DNA of 5,357 nucleotides, taken from contig CANREU010000112.1 in NCBI GenBank assembly GCA_947629725.1, positions 1-5,357 on the forward strand, in the 5' to 3' direction. The notes beneath the pieces were generated by a model. That model ran no database searches. It saw only the letters and a program-made list of their open reading frames with translations, and had not been told where the DNA came from. Positions 1-5,026 of this stretch are shown here, piece after piece (within the stretch, counting starts at the first letter, position 1; the number at the start of each line of letters is the position of its first letter). Origin of the DNA: an uncultured Clostridia bacterium (GTDB lineage Bacteria > Bacillota > Clostridia > Christensenellales > Borkfalkiaceae). The position numbers were made by a program, and so were the translations under genes.

Positions 1-71
1 GGGGAAGGCTTACGGCGAAAGCAGGGAGGGATAGGGGAGTGGACGGTGCGGCAGCGGAATGAGAAAAATGA
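1..71. other. Left-edge stretch, no supported gene
   Basis: I see no recognisable gene here. On the plus strand one frame stops at 32-34 (TAG) and another at 60-62 (TGA). The second ends in an alanine-rich tail (GVDGAAAE) just 9 bases before the hairpin at 72-101, so the 3' end of a rightward gene entering from the left is possible. It is too short to support a call. Confidence 0.2.
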
Positions 72-101
72 CGAAGAAGAGAGCCGCAGCTCTCTTCTTC
101 G
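72..101. terminator. Bidirectional rho-independent terminator
   Basis: A perfect 13-bp stem (72-84 with 89-101) closes a CGCA loop. On the minus strand it lies 22 bases past the hydrolase stop codon and is followed by TCATTTTTC (five T at 68-64), so it terminates the hydrolase transcript. On the plus strand it is followed by CTTTTCCTTATTTTTT (102-117), so it would also stop a transcript coming from the left. Tails on both sides indicate a shared terminator between convergent units. Confidence 0.8.
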
Positions 102-123
102 CTTTTCCTTATTTTTTCCGCGC

Positions 124-1098
124 CTATTTCAGGTGTTTGCGGTAGAAGGATACGATCTTGTCGAAGGGGATGACGTCCTTCTTGTCGTAGAGGTCGGTGT
201 GGACGGCGCCGGGGATGATGAGAAGTTCCTTGTTCTTCCCCTTGAGGAGTTTGAAGGCGTCCTCCGAGAAGTAGCGGGAGTGCGCCTTCTCCCCGTGGAT
301 GAGCAGCACCGCGCTCTCGATCTCCCCCGCATAGGCGAGGAGAGGCATGTTCAAAAAGGAGAGGGAAGAGGTCGTGTTCCACCCGCCGTTTGAGTTCAAA
401 CTGCGGACATGGTACCCCCGTTTTGTCTTGTAGTAGTCATAATAGTCCTTCACGAAGAAGGGCGCGTCGGGCGGAAGCGGATCGACGACGCCGCCCGCGA
501 GGGCATAGCTCCCGCTCTTATAGTCCGCCGTCCGCTGCGCGTTCAGCGCGATCCTCTTTTCGCGGCGCTGTTCGGGGCTGTCCTCCCCGTCGAAATATCC
601 TTTGGCGTTCACACGGGTCATGTCGTACATGGTGGAGGAGACGGTCGCCTTCACGCGGGTGTCGATCGCCGCGGCGGAGAGCGCCATTCCGCCCCAGCCG
701 CAGATGCCGAGAATGCCGATCTTTTCGGGATCCGCCTTCTCGTAACAGGACAAAAAGTCCACCGCCGCCGAGAAGTCCTCGGTGTTGATGTCGGGGGAGG
801 CGACGTAGCGGGGCTCGCCGCCGCTCTCGCCCGTGTAGGAGGGGTCGAAGGCGAGGGCGAGAAAGCCCCGCCGCGCGAGCTCCTGCGCATACAGCCCCGA
901 CGACTGTTCCTTCACCGCGCCGAAGGGGCCGCAGACCGCGATCGCGGGGAGTTTTTTCCGCCTGCCTTTGGGTGCATACAGGTCGCCCGCGAGCAGGATG
1001 CCGTAGCGGTTGCGGAAGACGACTTTGCTGTGTTTGACGCTTTCCTCTCGGGGAAAGACCTTGTCCCAATCTTTGGTCAGTTTGAGTGAGGTGCGCAT
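124..1098 (-). CDS. Alpha/beta hydrolase (dienelactone hydrolase/YcjY-like)
   Basis: Predicted cytosolic alpha/beta-fold hydrolase of 324 residues with no signal peptide or membrane segment. The nucleophile elbow is GICGWGG (131-137), putting Cys133 where serine hydrolases have Ser, as in dienelactone hydrolases. The oxyanion-side loop is CGPFGAVKEQ (56-65). A late strand-loop LLIHGEKAHSRYFSED (265-280) carries the candidate acid, and IPGAVHTDLYD (295-305) supplies the probable catalytic His300. Length and motif order fit the uncharacterised Firmicutes hydrolases that I recall as often named simply alpha/beta hydrolase; the substrate is unknown. The ATG at 1098 is preceded by GGAGG (1112-1108) at 9 bases spacing, and the residues from MRTSLKLTKDWDKVFP onward look family-typical, which supports this start. 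It is transcribed alone from the promoter at 1129-1157 and ends at the hairpin 72-101. The family call is firm; the reaction is not assignable. Confidence 0.9.
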   Translation of the reverse strand: MRTSLKLTKDWDKVFPREESVKHSKVVFRNRYGILLAGDLYAPKGRRKKLPAIAVCGPFGAVKEQSSGLYAQELARRGFLALAFDPSYTGESGGEPRYVASPDINTEDFSAAVDFLSCYEKADPEKIGILGICGWGGMALSAAAIDTRVKATVSSTMYDMTRVNAKGYFDGEDSPEQRREKRIALNAQRTADYKSGSYALAGGVVDPLPPDAPFFVKDYYDYYKTKRGYHVRSLNSNGGWNTTSSLSFLNMPLLAYAGEIESAVLLIHGEKAHSRYFSEDAFKLLKGKNKELLIIPGAVHTDLYDKKDVIPFDKIVSFYRKHLK

Positions 1099-1128
1099 AG
1101 GGGAGTTCCTCCGTTTTGTTTTCCCGAA

Positions 1129-1157
1129 AGTTTAACACATCTGCGGGCAGTTGTCAA
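1129..1157 (-). promoter_or_regulatory. Sigma70/SigA-type promoter of the hydrolase gene
   Basis: Read on the minus strand: TTGACA (1157-1152), a 17-bp spacer, then TAAACT (1134-1129). The -35 box is a perfect consensus match. Transcription should begin near 1122, giving a leader of about 24 bases that contains the GGAGG site. Its -35 box faces the -35 box of the rightward promoter, 18 bp away. Confidence 0.75.
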
Positions 1158-1175
1158 GGGCGTGCTGTTCTTTTC

Positions 1176-1204
1176 TTGACAACTTCTTGCATAAGTGATA
1201 CAAT
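1176..1204 (+). promoter_or_regulatory. Sigma70/SigA-type promoter of the DUF3137-like/lemA operon
   Basis: TTGACA (1176-1181), a 17-bp spacer and TACAAT (1199-1204) form a near-perfect housekeeping promoter. The start point should be near 1211, leaving a leader of about 26 bases. The spacer contains an imperfect palindrome at 1182-1196 (ACTTCTTGCATAAGT, five of seven pairs), a possible but weak operator. TTGTCAAG (1151-1158) and CTTGACAA (1175-1182) form an 8-bp inverted repeat because both divergent -35 boxes share the same flanks. Confidence 0.8.
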
Positions 1205-1236
1205 AAAGTCGAAAAAGGTCGGTTTTCGGGGGCAGC

Positions 1237-3051
1237 ATGGACGATCGTCTTCTCGAACCGCTCACGGCATACAAGGAGTGCTACGAGCGGGAGTTCCTGC
1301 AAAACGCCGCGCGGAAGTTCGAGGAACTCCTGCACGCGTCTTCCGTCGATGAGGCGCAAAACCGCGCCTCCGCTTCCGCCTACCGTTCGGAGACCGAAAA
1401 GAGCGCCGACGCGGAGAAAGCCAACAAGCGATACTCCGACTTCGTCGTCTTCTGCGGCTGTGTGACAGCCTGTTGCGGGATAGCCGCCGTCATACTCCTC
1501 ATCTTTATCTTTCTTGTGGATGAATACCGCGGGCTGTGGATCGGCAGCTGCGTCGTGTCGGTCGCTCTCTGCGTGGCGGGGATCGTCTTCATCGTGAAGT
1601 TTCTCGTCCCCCGCGAAAAGGCGAGCGGACAAAAGACGAAGGAGCACGCCGCCCGCGCGGAGGAACTCATGCAGGAGTGCCTTTCCCAGATCGCTCCCCT
1701 CGAGGCGCTCTACGACGACGTCATCCTCCCCGACCTCATCCGCGCGACCGTCCCGCAGATCGAGCTCTCCGTTTCGGTCGGCGCGGCGCGTTCGCAGTAT
1801 ATCCGCGAACATTTCGGCGCGGTCTACCGCGATCCCGAGAGAATGTACGCGGGCACGCTCTCGGGGGAGCTGCTCGGGAACCCCTTCGTGCTGGGGCGGA
1901 AGCTCTGCCACTTTATGGGGACGCGCACCTATTCGGAGAGCATCGTGATCACTTGGCAGACCTCCTATATCGACTCGGAGGGGCACATCCGGACCGAGTA
2001 CCATTCGGAGGTGCTCACGGGCTACGTGACGAAGCCGTGCCCCTACTACTTCGGGGAGACCTCCCTCGAGTTTTACAGCGAGACGGCACCCGACCTCTCC
2101 TTCTCCCGCAAACCCTCCCATGCGGAACGCCTGAACGAGGGGGCGGTCGAGCGAAAAGTGAAGAAGGGGAGCAAAAAAATAAGGCGCATGCAGGAGAAAT
2201 CGGCGGGGTTCACCGAGCTCGGGAATGCAGAATTCGACGTGCTCTTCGGCGCCCTCGACCGCGACCACGAGGTCCAGTTCCGCCTTCTCTTCACCCCGCT
2301 CGCGCAGAAAAATCTCCTCGCCCTCATGCGGGGGAAGGAGGGGTTCGGCGACGACTTCTCCATGATAAAGCGGGGGGCCGTAACGACGGTCGTCTCCGAG
2401 CACTCCTCGGCGTGGGATCCCGATTGCGGCAGGTACCTTGCGGGCCTTTCGGCTTACAGCGTGGAGCTCGCCCGTAAAAATTTCATCACGCAGGCGCTCG
2501 GCTATTTCCGCAATCTCTACTTCGACCTCGCGCCCATCCTCTCCATCCCGCTCTACCAGCAGACGAGGCCCTCGGCGCCGCCCGCCCCGTGTACGCGCGC
2601 CGTGAGCGAGGAGGAAGCGGAGTGCGCGGCGTACCGCTTGGGCGGCCCGCTCCGCCCCCCGGCGGCGGAAACGGACTGCATTTTCAAGACATGCCTCGTC
2701 GAAACGGTCGGGAAGACGGACGTCGTGCGCGTGAATGCCCGCGGCTATCACACGGAGGAGCGGGTAGAGATCGTCACGAAGTTCGGCGGCGACGGCAACC
2801 TGCACAGCATCGCCGTGCCGTGGACGGAGTATTTTCCCGTCGAGCAAGTTTCGACGGTCGTCGTCCGCGAGCTCGGACTCTCCCTTCTCGGCTTCGGGAA
2901 GGCGATACGGGAGGGGCTCGGGAGCGCCCTCGAGAAGATCGGCGCGGCGGAAATGAGCTACGGCGACGGGATCCTCTGCTGCCTCTTCGGCGACGGAGAG
3001 ACGTTCGACCGTACCGTTACGGAATATTTTGAAAAAACAGGAGGTAAATAA
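1237..3051 (+). CDS. Two-TM membrane protein with DUF3137-like domain
   Basis: Uncharacterised membrane protein of 604 residues. Order of parts: a charged helical N-terminus (1-68); TM1 (about 69-94) and TM2 (about 99-122) with a short linker; a helical segment (125-180); a central domain (about 181-430); a Pro/Ala/Glu-rich linker (about 443-478); and a separate C-terminal domain (about 480-604). In the central domain, LTGYVTKPCPYYFGETSLEF followed by ELGNAEFDVLFGALDRDHEV and then FRLLFTPLAQKNLLALM matches the pattern I know from DUF3137 proteins, though distantly. The two-TM hairpin, with basic residues before TM1 and after TM2, suggests both soluble parts face the cytoplasm. The ATG sits 26 bases after the predicted transcription start behind a weak G-rich site (GGGGG 1228-1232, only 4 bases away). 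It is the first gene of an operon with a LemA protein, which supports a joint envelope role. The exact function is unknown. Confidence 0.88.
   Translation: MDDRLLEPLTAYKECYEREFLQNAARKFEELLHASSVDEAQNRASASAYRSETEKSADAEKANKRYSDFVVFCGCVTACCGIAAVILLIFIFLVDEYRGLWIGSCVVSVALCVAGIVFIVKFLVPREKASGQKTKEHAARAEELMQECLSQIAPLEALYDDVILPDLIRATVPQIELSVSVGAARSQYIREHFGAVYRDPERMYAGTLSGELLGNPFVLGRKLCHFMGTRTYSESIVITWQTSYIDSEGHIRTEYHSEVLTGYVTKPCPYYFGETSLEFYSETAPDLSFSRKPSHAERLNEGAVERKVKKGSKKIRRMQEKSAGFTELGNAEFDVLFGALDRDHEVQFRLLFTPLAQKNLLALMRGKEGFGDDFSMIKRGAVTTVVSEHSSAWDPDCGRYLAGLSAYSVELARKNFITQALGYFRNLYFDLAPILSIPLYQQTRPSAPPAPCTRAVSEEEAECAAYRLGGPLRPPAAETDCIFKTCLVETVGKTDVVRVNARGYHTEERVEIVTKFGGDGNLHSIAVPWTEYFPVEQVSTVVVRELGLSLLGFGKAIREGLGSALEKIGAAEMSYGDGILCCLFGDGETFDRTVTEYFEKTGGK
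3039..3045 (+). promoter_or_regulatory. Ribosome binding site of lemA, inside the upstream gene
   Basis: AGGAGGT lies within the last codons of the upstream gene (its Gly-Gly-Lys end), 9 bases before the ATG at 3055. It is much stronger than the upstream gene's own site, so LemA may be made in excess over its partner. It fixes the lemA start. Confidence 0.85.
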
Positions 3052-3054
3052 ATC

Positions 3055-3711
3055 ATGGCAAACGCACTCGATGAAGACGGCGCCGTCAGAGAAGAGGGGA
3101 GAGAAGTCAACGTCATCGCAAAAAAACTGCCCGTCACGATCGGGACGGGCTCGAAGGTGTTCGATGTGATCTGGTGGTTCCTGCCCCCCGTCATCGGCGG
3201 GGTGATCTGGATGATCGTGAAGGCACATACGCGCAGCTATTTCAGGAAGCTCGAACAGAAGCTCCAGCACGACGCCTCCCAGATCGACAACTACCTCGAA
3301 CAGCGGGTGCAGATCCTCAAGAACTGCGCCCGTCTCCTCGACCGCGCCGTCGAGCTCGACCGCGAGACCTTCACGGAGATCGCGAAGTACCGCAGCGGGA
3401 ACGATGAGGAGCGCAGCGCCCTTGCGGGGGCGGTGGAGGCGGCCTCCCGCGCAGTGAACATCGCCGTCGAGCGGTACCCCGAACTCCGCGCCCATGAGGA
3501 GATCGCCGAGGCGATGCGGCAGAATTCCTATTTGCAGAAGGAGATCACCGCGGCACGCGAGATGTATAACGACACCGTGAACGTGTGGAACCGCGAGATC
3601 TTCACATGGCCCGCGAAGACGATCGTGGCGGCGAAGGAGGGCTACACCACCCGCATTCCATTCATCGCCGACCGCGAAACGAAGGAGGCCGCGCGCGGCA
3701 CCTTCTTCTGA
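3055..3711 (+). CDS. lemA: LemA family membrane protein
   Basis: A 218-residue LemA-family protein. An acidic N-terminal extension of about 35 residues precedes one membrane segment (about 36-55, rich in Trp, Pro, Ile and Val). A long helical domain follows. LemA hallmarks in order: DASQIDNYLEQRVQIL (73-88, the helix that usually reads as a YN/RxDLIPNL-type motif), ERYPELRAHEEI (139-150), and AAREMYNDTVNVWNREI (166-182) followed by a WP-type turn and a final GYTTRIPF segment. Family members are anchored helical-bundle proteins; their molecular role is not settled. Only 3 bases separate it from the upstream gene, so the two are co-transcribed and probably co-translated. A GC-rich hairpin follows directly after the TGA. 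The basic cluster after the membrane segment (KAHTRSYFRK) departs from the usual short N-in anchor and leaves the topology open. The family call is secure. Confidence 0.93.
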   Translation: MANALDEDGAVREEGREVNVIAKKLPVTIGTGSKVFDVIWWFLPPVIGGVIWMIVKAHTRSYFRKLEQKLQHDASQIDNYLEQRVQILKNCARLLDRAVELDRETFTEIAKYRSGNDEERSALAGAVEAASRAVNIAVERYPELRAHEEIAEAMRQNSYLQKEITAAREMYNDTVNVWNREIFTWPAKTIVAAKEGYTTRIPFIADRETKEAARGTFF

Positions 3712-3759
3712 CCGAAAAACCGCGGCGGGGCGCAGAAGCGCCCCGCCGCGATGTTTCGG
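3712..3759 (+). terminator. GC-rich operon terminator hairpin
   Basis: A perfect 13-bp stem (3721-3733 with 3738-3750, almost all G/C) closes an AGAA loop. An outer stem CCGAAA (3712-3717) pairs with TTTCGG (3754-3759) across a small internal loop. It starts on the base after the lemA stop codon. It lacks a clean T tract, so it may act by stem stability, with a helper factor, or as a 3'-end protector of the mRNA. Confidence 0.7.
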
Positions 3760-3766
3760 CGGAAGG

Positions 3767-3827
3767 TGAGGGGTTTTCTTCGCCCTGCGGGCTCGAAAGC
3801 GCCGCTTCGCTCGCGCGAACCCCGCGG
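3767..3827 (+). repeat. 60-bp dispersed repeat, copy 1
   Basis: This stretch matches 5100-5160 in the same orientation without gaps: 54 of 60 bases are identical from 3768 on, by direct alignment. The shared core reads GGGCTCGAAAGC, a two-base difference, then CGCTTCGCTCGCGCGAACC and CCGCGG. Similarity ends sharply after CCCCGCGG (3827). It contains no reading frame worth calling and lies between the operon terminator and the Fic locus. Confidence 0.85.
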
Positions 3828-3864
3828 ACAGTTTCCCGTCAATGATTTTCAAGTCCCCGTACCG

Positions 3865-3897
3865 TGTTTATCGTTGTCGACGAATGTCTATCGTTAT
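3865..3897 (+). repeat. Tandem 13-bp direct repeat upstream of the Fic gene
   Basis: TGTTTATCGTTGT (3865-3877) and TGTCTATCGTTAT (3885-3897) match at 11 of 13 bases with a 20-bp period, about two helical turns. They place equivalent sites on the same face of the helix, as expected for an operator or initiator. They lie 57-89 bases upstream of the predicted -35 box of the Fic gene. The role is inferred. Confidence 0.5.
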
Positions 3898-3907
3898 TGA
3901 TAATCGC

Positions 3908-3927
3908 TTTTGCCGATAACGGCAAAA
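3908..3927. promoter_or_regulatory. 20-bp perfect palindrome, candidate operator
   Basis: TTTTGCCG (3908-3915), an ATAA centre and CGGCAAAA (3920-3927) form an 8-bp perfect inverted repeat. TTGCCGAT from its left arm (3910-3917) recurs at 3962-3969, inside the spacer of the Fic promoter, exactly 52 bp away (about five helical turns). This fits a repressor contacting both sites. It could instead be a small stem-loop, but no T tract follows it on either strand. Confidence 0.5.
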
Positions 3928-3953
3928 ATAATAGAAATCAGACGTGAGAACTC

Positions 3954-3982
3954 TTGCTTTCTTGCCGATTTTGTGCTATCCT
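3954..3982 (+). promoter_or_regulatory. Extended -10 promoter of the Fic gene
   Basis: TTGCTT (3954-3959), a 17-bp spacer and TATCCT (3977-3982), with TG one base before the -10 box (TGCTATCCT, 3974-3982). The extended -10 compensates for weak boxes. The start point would be near 3989, so the leader is very short and the site GAGGTGA (3989-3995) lies at its 5' end. The spacer carries TTGCCGAT, shared with the palindrome at 3908-3927. Confidence 0.6.
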
Positions 3983-4001
3983 TATCATGAGGTGATTTGG
4001 A

Positions 4002-4892
4002 ATGAAGTATCTGTCCGTGACCGAAACGGCGAAGAAGTGGAATTTGTCCGAACGGAGCGTTCGGAATTATTGTGCGCTCGGGAAAATCGGCGGCGCTTTT
4101 CTGACGGGAAAAACGTGGAACATTCCCGAGGACGCACAAAAGCCCGACCGTATCAATAAAAAATCGACCGCCCCCGCCACCCTTTTGGGAGTGCTGACCG
4201 CCGAAAAAAACGCGAAACTCTCGGGCGGTATCTATCATAAAGTCCAGATAGAACTAACGTACAATTCCAATCATATCGAGGGCAGCCGTCTCACGCACGA
4301 TCAGACGCGGTACATTTTCGAGACGAACACGATCGGGATCGAAGGCGGCTCCGTCAAGGTGGACGACATCGTTGAAACGGCAAATCATTTTAAGTGCATC
4401 GACCTCATTATAGAAAACGCAAAAAGGCCGATCACGGAGGCTTTTATCAAGGAACTGCACCGCACGCTGAAAAACGGTACGACCGACGCACGTGAGTCTT
4501 GGTTCATGGTCGGCGATTACAAAAAACTCCCCAACACTGTTAGGGATATGTATACGGCAAGTCCCGAAGAAGTCGGGAGCAAGATGAAAGAACTGCTCTT
4601 TGAATACAATCTGAACAAGGAGAAGTCTTTCGACGACCTGCTGGACTTTCATTACCGTTTCGAGTGCATCCATCCCTTTCAGGACGGCAACGGCAGGATC
4701 GGGCGGCTGCTCCTCTTTAAGGAGTGCCTGAAATACAATATCGTGCCATTCATCATTGACGAGGATTTGAAACTGTTCTACTACCGCGGGTTGAAAGAAT
4801 GGAAAACCGAGCGCGGATATTTGCGCGATACCTGTCTTGCCGCGCAGGACAAATTCAAAGTTTGGCTCGATTACTTCAAAGTGAAATACTGA
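4002..4892 (+). CDS. HTH-Fic protein, class II AMPylator-type
   Basis: A 296-residue Fic protein, complete at both ends. The Fic motif HPFQDGNGRIGR (224-235) holds catalytic His224, metal-binding Asp228, phosphate-binding Asn230 and Arg232, and Arg235. An inhibitory motif S-N-H-I-E-G (89-94, fitting S/T-x3-E-G/N) lies before the Fic core, which makes it class II; Glu93 would pair with Arg235 and block productive ATP binding. The likely target-docking flap is around 165-180. Residues about 3-43 form an excisionase/MerR-like helix-turn-helix (VTETAKKWNLSERSVRNYC), so it probably binds DNA, perhaps its own promoter. The known family reaction is transfer of AMP from ATP to Tyr, Ser or Thr of a target protein; the target here is unknown. 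The ATG follows GAGGTGA (3989-3995) by 6 bases. The gene is AT-richer than the operon (26/60 GC at 4201-4260 against 42/60 at 1741-1800), which suggests transfer. No antitoxin gene is adjacent. Confidence 0.93.
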   Translation: MKYLSVTETAKKWNLSERSVRNYCALGKIGGAFLTGKTWNIPEDAQKPDRINKKSTAPATLLGVLTAEKNAKLSGGIYHKVQIELTYNSNHIEGSRLTHDQTRYIFETNTIGIEGGSVKVDDIVETANHFKCIDLIIENAKRPITEAFIKELHRTLKNGTTDARESWFMVGDYKKLPNTVRDMYTASPEEVGSKMKELLFEYNLNKEKSFDDLLDFHYRFECIHPFQDGNGRIGRLLLFKECLKYNIVPFIIDEDLKLFYYRGLKEWKTERGYLRDTCLAAQDKFKVWLDYFKVKY

Positions 4893-5000
4893 AATCCATA
4901 TACACCTGGAACGGCTCGGATTTACCGATTAGACGAATACCTCGATTATCTCGAATACATGGAAAGGCGCGCCGCGCAGAAGCAAGATATGCAAATGTGA
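4893..5000 (+). pseudogene. Startless protein-like fragment downstream of the Fic gene
   Basis: The Fic reading frame stays open for 35 codons beyond its TGA, to a second TGA at 4998-5000. The last part (about 4920-4997) encodes RLDEYLDYLEYMERRAA and then QKQDMQM, which looks like a genuine acidic helical C-terminus with a repeated (D/E)-Y-(L/M) pattern. There is no plausible start codon or ribosome binding site for it. The Fic protein already ends in a family-typical way (WLDYFKVKY), so this is more likely the 3' remnant of a different gene than a lost Fic tail. I do not recognise the parent protein. Being in frame with Fic may be chance. Confidence 0.35.
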
Positions 5001-5002
5001 AA

Positions 5003-5026
5003 GGCGGGCATATTTCTATGCCCACC
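5003..5026. repeat. Short stem-loop after the Fic locus
   Basis: GGGCATA (5006-5012) pairs with TATGCCC (5017-5023) around a TTTC loop. Two further G-C pairs (5003-5004 with 5025-5026) follow after one C/A mismatch. It begins 2 bases after the stop codon of the fragment at 4893-5000 and 110 bases after the Fic stop. It could end or stabilise the Fic transcript, but no T tract follows. Confidence 0.5.

Noticed and set aside
409..1089. Plus-strand open frame of 226 codons opposite the hydrolase gene
   Set aside because: The minus-strand gene has a full hydrolase motif set, a promoter and a ribosome binding site. The plus-strand product has none of these and is rich in Arg, Gly and Val, as expected of a shadow.
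1132..3852. Antisense open frame of 906 codons across the whole membrane-protein/lemA operon
   Set aside because: It is a shadow of GC-rich coding on the plus strand. The plus-strand frames carry LemA motifs, membrane segments, a promoter and ribosome binding sites. The antisense product is low-complexity Arg/Leu/Asp/Glu sequence with no recognisable domain.
4890..4892. TGA after the Fic gene as a recoded (tryptophan or glycine) codon
   Set aside because: Genes here use TGG for Trp, lemA also ends with TGA right before its terminator, and the Fic protein ends at a family-typical position. A standard code is the simplest reading.
4002..4892. Fic gene as half of a classic two-gene toxin-antitoxin pair (FicT/FicA type)
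   Set aside because: No small antitoxin gene with the inhibitory motif lies next to it. That motif is inside the Fic protein itself (Ser89 to Gly94), which makes it a self-inhibited class II protein.
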